DNA of 21,362 nucleotides, taken from assembly GCA_021784615.1 (NCBI GenBank), contig JAJYHU010000436.1, positions 1 to 21,362 of the forward strand, written 5' to 3'. Source of the DNA: Acidobacteriota bacterium. Its GTDB lineage: Bacteria; Acidobacteriota; Terriglobia; UBA7540. Position numbers and translations under genes: made by a program. The notes beneath the pieces were generated by a model. It did no database searches. It was not told the origin of the DNA and saw only the letters and a list, made by a program, of their open reading frames with translations. Positions within the stretch are counted from its first letter, which is position 1. Each line of letters starts with the position of its first letter. Shown one piece after another: positions 1 to 6,271 of the stretch.

Positions 1-710
1 CTGATTTCGATGCGCCCTTGTTCATCGCGCGCCGCCGCGGCCACCGCCGTTTCCAGAGTGTTAAAGGCCGTGCGCGCGTCGCCATTTGAAAAGACGGCGA
101 TCTGGCGCAGCAACTCATCGGCGATCACAATGTTTTGACCGCCCAGCCCTCGCTTTTCATCCTTAAGCGCCCGCGCCAGCAGGGTCTCAACTTCATCCGT
201 TGAGAGCGCCGAAAGCATATAGACTTTGGCGCGCGAGAGCAGCGCGGCGTTCACTTCAAACGACGGGTTTTCCGTTGTGGCGCCGATCAGGGTAATGTCT
301 CCCCGCTCGACGTAGGGAAGAAAAGCGTCCTGCTGCGCTTTATTGAAGCGGTGAATTTCGTCGATGAAGAGGATGGTTCGGCGTCCGACGTGGCGCACCT
401 TTTCGGCGGCCGCCATCACGTCCTTGATTTCCCGGATGCCGGCCAGCACGGCGCTGAATCGCACGAAGTCGCTTTGGGTTTTGCGGGCCACAATGGTGGC
501 CAGCGTGGTTTTCCCGGAGCCGGGAGGCCCCCACAGGATCATGGAAGCGACTTCATCGCGTTCGATCTGCCGCCGCAAGACCTTGCCGGGGCCCAGGATG
601 TGGAGTTGGCCGACGTATTCCTCGATCGTTTCGGGACGCATGCGGTCGGCGAGCGGCCGGAGATCGGGCGCTTCGGCGGGAGATGAAGGATGAGTTTCAA
701 ACAAACTCAC
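1..710 (-). CDS. rarA: Replication-associated recombination protein A (RarA/MgsA), AAA+ ATPase, N-terminal part
   Basis: RarA is a clamp-loader-related AAA+ ATPase that acts at stalled replication forks. About 236 N-terminal codons are visible; the C-terminus lies beyond base 1. The minus-strand reading starts at GTG 710 with V-S-L-F-E, matching the usual MSLF start of the family. Walker A is GPPGSGKTT (residues about 61-69), Walker B ILFIDEIH (113-120), followed by the family signature IGATTENPSFEVNAALLSR (142-160), which contains the sensor Asn and the arginine finger. The lid, helicase-like and tetramerisation regions are not in the window. The GTG start overlaps the end of the upstream RNA methyltransferase gene by 14 bp, so the two are probably cotranscribed and translationally coupled. 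The family call is very secure; only the start codon (GTG 710 or TTG 704) is open. Confidence 0.95.
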   Translation of the reverse strand, partial: MSLFETHPSSPAEAPDLRPLADRMRPETIEEYVGQLHILGPGKVLRRQIERDEVASMILWGPPGSGKTTLATIVARKTQSDFVRFSAVLAGIREIKDVMAAAEKVRHVGRRTILFIDEIHRFNKAQQDAFLPYVERGDITLIGATTENPSFEVNAALLSRAKVYMLSALSTDEVETLLARALKDEKRGLGGQNIVIADELLRQIAVFSNGDARTAFNTLETAVAAAARDEQGRIEI

Positions 711-1539
711 GAAAGCCTCGTTGCCGCGCGATCTCATAGAGAAAGACGCCGGCGGCGGTAGCGGCATTGAGCGAGTCCGCTTCTCGGCGAATGGGAATGC
801 GCAAAAGCCGATCGGCCTCGCGCAGAATCTCCGGCGGCAAGCCAGCGGCCTCTTTCCCGACCAGAATAGCGACGGGCCCCTGGAAATCCCCTTCAGAGAC
901 GGACTGGGGACTATGAGGATCTGCCGCGACAATCTGTATGCGCGCGGCTTGCAGCATTGGGAAAAGAGTTTCTGGTTGGAGGTTGCGGAAGACCGGCAGC
1001 CGCAGGATCGATCCCGCGCATGAACGGACCGCCTTGGGATTGAAGGGATTCACCGTGTTCGTAAGAGTGGCGATTCCGGAAGCTCCCAGAGCGTCTCCGC
1101 TGCGAATGATTGTGCCCATGTTGCCGGGGTCCTGGATCCCGCAGGCCACTACCAGAATAGCATTGGGGCGCGCGAGAACGGATTGCAAGTCAGCCGGATG
1201 CAACTCGATCAGGGCGGCGATGCCCTGGGGCGCCTGGGTTTGAGAAAGCTGGCGGAACAGCCGGTCCGGAACGCTGGCCATCTCGGTTTCACGGGTCAGC
1301 CGCGCCAGCAGCGTTCGATATTCCTCGGCTGCCGTTTGCCCCGCTAACACGCTGTGGACCGTGGCGCGCGAACCGGGCTTCAACGCCTCTTCGAGAATAT
1401 GAGGCCCTTCGGTTGCAAGCCAGCCTTCCCTGGTTGTTCCTTCAGCAAGCGAACGGCGAAAAACTTTGACCATGCCGTTGGTTGCACTGGTCAACTCGCG
1501 CACTCTGGTTCGGTTCTGCGGTTGTCTTTGTCTTTCCAT
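697..1539 (-). CDS. TrmH/SpoU-family RNA 2'-O-ribose methyltransferase
   Basis: This SAM-dependent SPOUT methyltransferase of 280 aa is predicted to methylate a ribose 2'-OH in rRNA or tRNA. The N-terminus (LTSATNGMVKVFRRS, about residues 17-30) resembles the substrate-binding domain of RlmB/TsnR-like proteins. The C-terminal trefoil-knot domain shows all three SpoU motifs: motif 1 DPGNMGTIIRSGDALGA (137-153) with the conserved Asn and Arg, motif 2 ILVGKEAAGL (225-234), and motif 3 IPIRREADSLNAATAAGVFL (248-267). Length and domain order fit the family. The ATG at 1539 has only a weak AGG upstream, but the later Met (residue 23) would cut into the conserved N-terminal domain. The 3' end overlaps rarA by 14 bp. 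The exact target nucleotide (RlmB-like G2251 or another) cannot be read from the sequence, so I give no symbol. Confidence 0.92.
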   Translation of the reverse strand: MERQRQPQNRTRVRELTSATNGMVKVFRRSLAEGTTREGWLATEGPHILEEALKPGSRATVHSVLAGQTAAEEYRTLLARLTRETEMASVPDRLFRQLSQTQAPQGIAALIELHPADLQSVLARPNAILVVACGIQDPGNMGTIIRSGDALGASGIATLTNTVNPFNPKAVRSCAGSILRLPVFRNLQPETLFPMLQAARIQIVAADPHSPQSVSEGDFQGPVAILVGKEAAGLPPEILREADRLLRIPIRREADSLNAATAAGVFLYEIARQRGFREFV

Positions 1540-1675
1540 CGGGCCTAAGAAGGAGCTTAACGCCAGCGCAGCGTGGAGTCGAGTCTATTCCATTTTCGCG
1601 CGACCAACACGCCGCGTGATAGAATTGCGCGTCCTCAGTTTTGTTCACCTCGTTCTGAAAAAAAGGGAGGCCTTC

Positions 1676-2313
1676 ATGCGAAAATTGATACCCCTTATAG
1701 ATCTGTTGGCGTTTGTGGCGCCCGCTGCCGGACAGAGTCTCAGCGGCTGGCTTGGGGATCTCACGATACCGCACAATTATGTTCTCAAACGCGTCTCAAG
1801 CTATGACCGCACGGGCGGCAATGCGGATTCCCGCCGCGTCAATCCGGGCCAGACCTATACCGTATTTGATGAATCGGGCCCCGGAGTGATTACCCACATT
1901 TGGTTCACCATTGCTGATCGCGAAAGGTACCACCTGAAGAAAATCGTGAGGGCGACGACATGTTTTTTGTGGACGGCGAAAAACTGCCCTCGATCAATGG
2001 GACCGGCACAGAAGACTATTTCCTTGGGGCCTGGGACTTTAACGGCAAGCCGTTTGCCTATCAACTGTTCGGAGCGCCGGTTGTGGGCCCGGAGCTTGAA
2101 GGGTCGCGCTGGTCCGTTTACCGGTTCAACCTTGACTCACCGATCACCTTTACCCAATCCCTGCGCGACACCATCGAGCACGGGACCGCCAACAATCGCG
2201 GCGACAATTTTTATTCCGTTGCTTACTGGTATCAAACCGAGCCGCACGCGCCTTTTCCGCCGCTGCCGCCGGTGGAAGACCGGATCCCGCGAGTTCATCC
2301 GGCAAGCCCGTGA
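1676..2313 (+). pseudogene. DUF2961 / glycoside hydrolase family 172-like gene, internally deleted and frameshifted
   Basis: This is the remnant of an exported GH172 (DUF2961) protein; characterised members act on difructose dianhydrides and furanoside glycans. The 5' part (ATG 1676, AGGGAGG about 5 nt upstream) encodes a signal peptide (MRKLIPLIDLLAFVAPAAGQ) and the family's N-terminal block SSYDRTGGNADSRRVNPGQ and GVITHIWFTI, ending near HLKKIV at about 1946. The reading then jumps by deletion to a different frame at about 1948, E-G-D-D-M-FFVDGEKLPSINGTGTEDYF, and continues through the C-terminal blocks FGAPVVGPELEGSRWSVYRF and DNFYSVAYWYQTE to a TGA at 2311-2313. Together only about 212 codons remain, against roughly 370-400 expected from memory of the family. 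The central segment is missing and the halves are out of frame. The tail overlaps the 3' end of the opposite-strand dehydrogenase by 19 bp. I consider it non-functional. Confidence 0.85.
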
Positions 2314-3365
2314 GCGCCCCGGCCGGCAACCTCCGGCGCCCACTCGGAACGGTGATGTCTTTTGGGGCCCTGAACCACATTGAGGAGGGATTGCCCGCTC
2401 GCCAGCCGGTTGATATTTGCGGCAACCAGCCGAAGGCGCTGGTCGCGCGTGCCTCGCATCCAGCCTGAAACGTGTGGGGTCATGATCAGGTTTTGCAATT
2501 GGTGGAACGGAAACCGCGACGGCCGGGTAGAACGATCGTCCTTCGGATAGCGATACCAGACATCGATGGCCGCGCCTGCGATGCGGCGCGACTTAAGGGC
2601 GTGATATAAAGCTGCTTCCTGGACAACGGGCCCCCGGCTGACGTTGACCAGGAAAGCGCTCCGCTTCATCCATCGGAACTCCCTCGGCCCGATCAATCCT
2701 TGCGTATCCTTGTTGAGCGGGCACGCAGGCACAACGTAATCAGAAGCGCGGAGAAGCTGTTCGAGTGCCTCCGGACCTTTCCAGAAGTCCACTCCTTTGG
2801 GTTTGCGGGCGGGAGGATGGGCGCTGATCACCATGATCTTCATGCCCAGAGCGCGGGCCCGCACGGCCACTTCCCGGCCGATGTTGCCAAAGCCGACCAT
2901 TCCCAGAACTTTTCCCAGGATTTCTTCGCGCGGCAGTTCGCCCTCGATCCACGATTCACGCCATTCGCCTTTCCGGAACAGCGCGTCCATCTCCAACAGA
3001 TTTCGGCTTAACGCCAGGATCATCATGATGACGTATTCCGCCACGGCCGGTCCGTGGAAATAAGCGTTCGCTACGGTAATGTCGGGAGAAAGCTCTGTTA
3101 AACAAAAACTGTCAACCCCGGCATTGGGAGCCTGGAGCAGCTTCAGGTTCCGGGCCGCGCGAGCCATTCGCTCTGTGAAATAGTTTCCGACCGCCACATC
3201 GGCGCCGGCCAGAGCTTTCAGAAGTTCGGAGTTTTCCCGGGCCACCGGGAATGGGCGCAGCCGGCAGCGAGGTTTCAGATAACCTCTGAGGATTTCTTGC
3301 GCGTTTGACGCAACCTTGCCGATCAGCACCACGTTGAGACGCCGTTGATCTGTTGTCTTAGCCAT
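2295..3365 (-). CDS. D-isomer-specific 2-hydroxyacid dehydrogenase family protein lacking the catalytic Glu
   Basis: This 356-aa cytosolic NAD(P)-dependent oxidoreductase-fold protein is of the D-2-hydroxyacid dehydrogenase superfamily. The ATG at 3365 is preferred over an in-frame TTG at 3371. The nucleotide-binding motif is GFGNIG (about residues 158-163). Of the catalytic triad, Arg is present in NVSRGPVV (R244) and His in MTPHVSGW (H298). The position exactly 29 residues after the Arg, where the xEP motif normally supplies the Glu, is Tyr in DVWYRYP (Y273). The fold and cofactor site therefore look intact, but acid-base catalysis must differ from PGDH or lactate-type enzymes. The C-terminus carries about 25 residues after the usual end (LLNVVQ), and that extension reaches into the antisense of the GH172 remnant. 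The substrate is unknown. An 82-bp gap separates it from the second dehydrogenase upstream, so an operon is possible. Confidence 0.85.
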   Translation of the reverse strand: MAKTTDQRRLNVVLIGKVASNAQEILRGYLKPRCRLRPFPVARENSELLKALAGADVAVGNYFTERMARAARNLKLLQAPNAGVDSFCLTELSPDITVANAYFHGPAVAEYVIMMILALSRNLLEMDALFRKGEWRESWIEGELPREEILGKVLGMVGFGNIGREVAVRARALGMKIMVISAHPPARKPKGVDFWKGPEALEQLLRASDYVVPACPLNKDTQGLIGPREFRWMKRSAFLVNVSRGPVVQEAALYHALKSRRIAGAAIDVWYRYPKDDRSTRPSRFPFHQLQNLIMTPHVSGWMRGTRDQRLRLVAANINRLASGQSLLNVVQGPKRHHRSEWAPEVAGRGAHGLAG

Positions 3366-3453
3366 TTGCAACCTGCAGCTTCACAGTTGGAAATTAAAGA
3401 AGGCTTGTTGCCGTTTTCTCGTCACGATTCGGGCCGGATGGCAGTTCCATTCC

Positions 3454-4464
3454 TTACAGCCGGCATTGGGGAAGATTCCTGACCTGCGTATTGACAAGAT
3501 AAACCGGGAATTCTCCGCGCAGAATCTGGGCGATTTGCTCCGACACCGCCCGGCGCATCTCGGCGTAGGCTTCCAGACTGCAGGAAGCATAGTGGCATGT
3601 GACGACGACGTTATCAAAATCCAAAAGGGGATGTGGAAGTTTGATGGGCTCATGTTCGAGCACATCCAAACCTGCCCCGCCGAGGCGTCCCTCGGCCAAA
3701 GCCTTCTCCAACGCCACCTCGTCCACCACCGGGCCTCGCGAGGTGTTGATCAGAATCGCTGTGCGCTTCATTAGAGAGATGGCTTCCGTGCCAATGAGGC
3801 GCCGGGTTTCAGGGGTAAGCGGGATGTGAAGCGAAACAATGTCGGCTATGGGCAGCAGTTCAGCAAGCGGCAGAAGCTGCACTCCCAGCTCTCGCGCGGC
3901 TTCCGGTGAGGCATAAGGGTCGGCGGCGACGACCTCAAGCCCCAGGCCTTTTGCCCGCACCGCCATGCTCCGGGCGATCCGCCCGAAGCCGATCAATCCC
4001 ATCGTCTGGCCCTTCAGTCTCCGCATGGGCAACATGGACTCTTGTACGCCCTCCACCCATCCTCCGCTGCGGACCTTCCGGTCGGCCAGCACAATTTTTC
4101 GGGCTACCGCAAACATCAGGCCCAATGCGTGCTCGGAAACTTCATCCTGGCAAAAATTCAGGACGTTCGCCACGACGATTCCGAGATCGGTGGCCGCCGC
4201 AAGGTCCACCGTATCCACGCCAATGCCCAGCCGCACAATTCCTTTCAGTCGGGGCAGTGCGCTCAAAAATTCGCGGGTGATCGGGGCCGAACTTACGATG
4301 ATGACCTCGGCCTGTTCAGTCATGCGGATGCGTTCGGCCTGGCTAGAAGCGGCGCCGAACCGCAAGGCACCTCCGGCAGCAAGAATCGTTCCCTCATCAA
4401 GGCCACAAACGGGGCCATCATCTTTTTCCGTAAAAACCACCAGCCGCGGACTCACAGGGTTCAC
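3454..4464 (-). CDS. D-2-hydroxyacid dehydrogenase (phosphoglycerate dehydrogenase-like)
   Basis: This NAD-dependent 2-hydroxyacid dehydrogenase has about 336 aa and no ACT domain, so it is not a full-length SerA. It shows the expected order: N-terminal catalytic part with GIVRLGIGVDTVDLAAAT (residues about 75-92), Rossmann motif GLIGFGRIARSMAVRAKGLG (156-175), Arg in NTSRGPVVDE (R243), Glu in DVLEHEP (E272) and His in TCHYASCS (H291). All three catalytic residues are present, unlike its neighbour. I chose GTG 4464: the sequence AAGGAGAG lies just before it, and the in-frame ATG 18 bp further upstream (4482) would place the ribosome-binding site inside the coding region. The substrate cannot be assigned; related proteins act on glyoxylate/hydroxypyruvate, C1-branched acids or phosphoglycerate. 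It lies downstream of the Crp/Fnr regulator with a 200-bp gap. Confidence 0.88.
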   Translation of the reverse strand: MNPVSPRLVVFTEKDDGPVCGLDEGTILAAGGALRFGAASSQAERIRMTEQAEVIIVSSAPITREFLSALPRLKGIVRLGIGVDTVDLAAATDLGIVVANVLNFCQDEVSEHALGLMFAVARKIVLADRKVRSGGWVEGVQESMLPMRRLKGQTMGLIGFGRIARSMAVRAKGLGLEVVAADPYASPEAARELGVQLLPLAELLPIADIVSLHIPLTPETRRLIGTEAISLMKRTAILINTSRGPVVDEVALEKALAEGRLGGAGLDVLEHEPIKLPHPLLDFDNVVVTCHYASCSLEAYAEMRRAVSEQIAQILRGEFPVYLVNTQVRNLPQCRL

Positions 4465-4678
4465 GTTCTCTCCTTCTTTCATCAGGAATAGGAATATAGA
4501 TTAGGGGGACGAACAAGCATAAAGCAAGCATCAAAAGTGGAATTGAATCTGCCGCGGCGCGGTGATCGGGCGCGGCCCACCGCGCGGAAAAACCAGCGAA
4601 GAGCCGTCCGGCGATGCGGAAATGTTCAGCGCGATCCGGGCGATCTATGGGCCGGCCGCCTGCCCATGGCGAGGCTCC

Positions 4679-5389
4679 TTACCCGGATGCCCGCTTGGCG
4701 CCTGTCGCCTGCTCTTCCAGGTCCGCCATGTTCAAGACAAGCACCTTGCGCCGCTCCATTTTAATGATCCCACGGTCCACAAAGCGCCGAAGGTTTCTTG
4801 AGACCAGATCGCGGACAGTCCCGATTTCCGCGGCAATTTGCTGGTTGGTTTCCTCCAGCGGAAACTCGACGCCCTGTTGGGTTCGCACTCCCAATTCGAG
4901 CGCCCGGTTGCGCAGGAACCTAGCCAGCCGGTGGCTGACTTCCTTGAGAGAGAGCTCTTCAACCAAAGAGGCCATGTAGCGGAAGCGCCAGGCCAGCGCC
5001 CGGATGATGGCAAAGGCCATTTTGGAGTTTCGCTGGCACAACTCCACAAATTCGCGCTTGGGGACGAAAAGCAGAATCGAATCCTCAATCGCCGCAGCGG
5101 AAGCCGGAAAGTTGCCGCCGTCGAGCACTGGGAGTTCTCCCACCGTTGAACCCGCCCGCTCAATCACCAGAACCTGTTCGCGGCCTGTTTCCGCCATCTT
5201 GAAGACTTTAATGGCCCCGGACTGAACCACAAAGAGTCCGTCGCAAGGATCACCTTCGGCGCAAAGAAGTTCATCCTTTGCCAAATGCCGGGCGGCACAG
5301 TGGCTGGCCAGCCGGTTGAGTTCGTCCTGGTCAAGAACTGCGAAGAACGGTACCCGACGTAGCGCTGTTGCGGCATCAAGAGAAGGCAT
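4679..5389 (-). CDS. Crp/Fnr-family transcriptional regulator
   Basis: This 236-aa DNA-binding regulator has an N-terminal cyclic-nucleotide-binding-like beta-roll (residues about 15-125; FAVLDQDELNRLASHC, LFVVQSGAIKVF, GSTVGELPVLDGGNFPASA), a long dimerisation helix (125-155) and a C-terminal winged helix. The helix-turn-helix is LEETNQQIAAEIGTVRDLVS (178-197), continuing R-N-L-R-R-F. The recognition helix carries D-x-x-S-R where FNR has E-x-x-S-R. The N-terminal cysteine cluster of FNR is absent, so it is not an oxygen-sensing iron-sulfur FNR. The effector is unknown. The gene is divergent from a ferredoxin across a 198-bp gap with two GACT-containing palindromes, suggesting it may control the ferredoxin, itself, or both; that is inference. 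AGGA lies about 7 nt before the ATG. A TATAAA box on the minus strand (5451-5446) could be its -10, but no good -35 accompanies it. Confidence 0.93.
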   Translation of the reverse strand: MPSLDAATALRRVPFFAVLDQDELNRLASHCAARHLAKDELLCAEGDPCDGLFVVQSGAIKVFKMAETGREQVLVIERAGSTVGELPVLDGGNFPASAAAIEDSILLFVPKREFVELCQRNSKMAFAIIRALAWRFRYMASLVEELSLKEVSHRLARFLRNRALELGVRTQQGVEFPLEETNQQIAAEIGTVRDLVSRNLRRFVDRGIIKMERRKVLVLNMADLEEQATGAKRASG

Positions 5390-5489
5390 GACGATATCCT
5401 AGGCTTCCCTGCGCAAGGGGGCAAGGGTTATGCTGCGTTGAGGAATTTATAAAGGAAGCCGGGGCCGTCCTCTGCCGTCAGGAAGCCTT

Positions 5490-5501
5490 CGACTTAAGTC
5501 G
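5490..5501. promoter_or_regulatory. Perfect 12-bp palindrome in the regulator-ferredoxin intergenic region
   Basis: CGACTTAAGTCG is a perfect palindrome about 100 bp upstream of the Crp/Fnr gene and 87 bp upstream of the ferredoxin start. It shares the GACT half-site with the larger inverted repeat at 5530-5549. It could be a protein-binding site; a 12-bp palindrome can also occur by chance. Confidence 0.3.
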
Positions 5502-5529
5502 TCGCCCCCAAGTCCGTCTTGAACTACGA

Positions 5530-5549
5530 TTGACTCTGTCCGGAGTCAA
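5530..5549. promoter_or_regulatory. Inverted repeat TTGACTC-N6-GAGTCAA, operator-like
   Basis: Two perfect 7-bp arms are separated by 6 bp. The left arm is itself the -35 box of the ferredoxin promoter, so a dimeric protein bound here would block RNA polymerase. The adjacent divergent Crp/Fnr regulator is the obvious candidate. The geometry is not that of a canonical FNR box (TTGAT-N4-ATCAA) or CRP box (TGTGA-N6-TCACA), so the assignment rests on position and symmetry only. Confidence 0.5.
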
Positions 5550-5558
5550 AGGTAGATT
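5530..5558 (+). promoter_or_regulatory. Sigma-70-type promoter of the ferredoxin gene
   Basis: The -35 box TTGACT (5530-5535, 5 of 6 consensus) and -10 box TAGATT (5553-5558, 4 of 6) are separated by exactly 17 bp. Transcription would start near 5565, leaving a short leader that contains the ribosome-binding site GGAGG (5576-5580), 7 nt before the ATG. Confidence 0.6.
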
Positions 5559-5587
5559 AGTTTCGATCAATTTACGGAGGAAGCAAG

Positions 5588-5848
5588 ATGGCCTATATTA
5601 TCGCCGAGCCTTGCATCGGCACCAAAGATACCGCTTGTGTGGATGTGTGTCCGGTAGATTGCATTCACCCCCGCAAGGATGAAGCAAACTTTGCCGAAGT
5701 TCCCATGCTGTATATCGATCCTGTCGAGTGTATCGATTGCGGAGCCTGTGTTCCGGTTTGCCCGGTCTCGGCAATTTTCCCGCAGGATGACCTGCCCGAG
5801 AAGTGGAACAGCTTTATCGCGGCCAATGCGGATTACTACAAGAAGTAG
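5588..5848 (+). CDS. Seven-iron-type ([3Fe-4S][4Fe-4S]) ferredoxin
   Basis: This small cytosolic electron carrier of 86 aa begins MAYIIAEPCIGTKDTACVDV. The cysteine pattern matches the Azotobacter ferredoxin I / FdxA type: C9, C17 and C58 would bind the [3Fe-4S] cluster and C21, C48, C51 and C54 the [4Fe-4S] cluster, with C25 as the extra free cysteine of that family. The first motif is C-x7-C-x3-C-P, not C-x2-C-x2-C, which is what separates it from 2[4Fe-4S] clostridial ferredoxins. A strong ribosome-binding site (GGAGG) and a 17-bp-spaced promoter precede it, so it is probably expressed as a single gene. The redox partner is unknown; nothing beside it is an obvious oxidoreductase. The divergent Crp/Fnr-family gene is a likely regulator. 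The C-terminus (WNSFIAANADYYKK) is typical of the family. Confidence 0.94.
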   Translation: MAYIIAEPCIGTKDTACVDVCPVDCIHPRKDEANFAEVPMLYIDPVECIDCGACVPVCPVSAIFPQDDLPEKWNSFIAANADYYKK

Positions 5849-5853
5849 GGAAA

Positions 5854-5918
5854 GACAGTTGTAACCGCAACGGGAGCGCCACAAGGCAGCTGAATTTCCA
5901 GGAACTGTCGCTTTTTTT
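5854..5918 (+). terminator. Possible intrinsic terminator after the ferredoxin gene
   Basis: GACAGTT (5854-5860) pairs perfectly with AACTGTC (5903-5909), and seven T residues follow at 5912-5918. The position directly after the ferredoxin stop fits a terminator. The loop is long (42 nt), and an internal GTTG/CAAC pairing competes with the outer stem, so the call is tentative. Confidence 0.4.
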
Positions 5919-5923
5919 GACCT

Positions 5924-5972
5924 ATTTGGCTTGGCATGGTAAACGAATACCGAAGATCCTGCCAAGCCAAAT
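5924..5972. repeat. 13-bp inverted repeat forming a nested stem-loop
   Basis: ATTTGGCTTGGCA (5924-5936) and TGCCAAGCCAAAT (5960-5972) are perfect complements. The 23-nt loop contains a second pairing, GGTA (5938-5941) with TACC (5948-5951). No T-run follows on either strand, so it is not an ordinary intrinsic terminator. It may be an RNA structure, a protein-binding site, or the trace of a small mobile element. Confidence 0.6.
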
Positions 5973-6213
5973 GACGGCGGAGTGCGCCTGGATCGAGGCG
6001 GCAAACAACCCGTACTGCAAAGCTTCAATGCAAGCTCTGGAGCGCGAGCATGTGACGAGGGTTTCTCCGACCTTTGAGCGGGGGACGTCCGCCATTCCCC
6101 GCCCATCTTTTGGCCCGCCGGAGCTTTTTGCGCGCCCATGGCAGGCTGTTTTCCCGGCCATGCAATCTGCGGCGTAACGGCTTGTTTTGATGGTACTTCA
6201 GGACTTTTCAACT

Positions 6214-6219
6214 TATAAT
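6214..6219 (+). promoter_or_regulatory. Perfect -10 box (TATAAT) upstream of the LPS core cluster
   Basis: TATAAT lies 52 bp before the waaA ATG, in a locally AT-rich stretch. At 17-bp spacing the -35 position reads TGGTAC, which is poor; a TTGATG sits 21 bp upstream, too far for a standard promoter. It is the best candidate for the promoter of the whole waaA-to-waaC operon. Confidence 0.45.
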
Positions 6220-6271
6220 TGCGATTGGTTGGATTTAAAACGTTAAGAGTCCGCGTTGCGCTCATCCCGGA

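Larger units (their letters stand above)
5849..6271. other. 423-bp intergenic region without a recognisable gene
   Basis: This gap between the ferredoxin and waaA holds a possible terminator (5854-5918), a 13-bp-stem hairpin (5924-5972) and a perfect TATAAT (6214-6219). Open frames exist on both strands (for example minus 6161-5922, 79 codons; plus 5803-6177), but none has a ribosome-binding site or a protein pattern I recognise. The stretch 5975-6175 shows nothing I can name. It could be a decayed element or a structured RNA. Confidence 0.5.

Noticed and set aside
4551..4590. GC-rich hairpin (GCGCGGTG 4557-4564 with CACCGCGC 4578-4585) as a terminator of the Crp/Fnr gene
   Set aside because: Downstream on the minus strand there is no T-run, and the loop is 13 nt. 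In such GC-rich sequence this pairing is weak evidence.
5530..5549. Calling the inverted repeat a canonical FNR or CRP box
   Set aside because: The TTGA halves are 12 bp apart rather than 6, and the inner pentamers are GACTC/GAGTC rather than TGTGA/TCACA.
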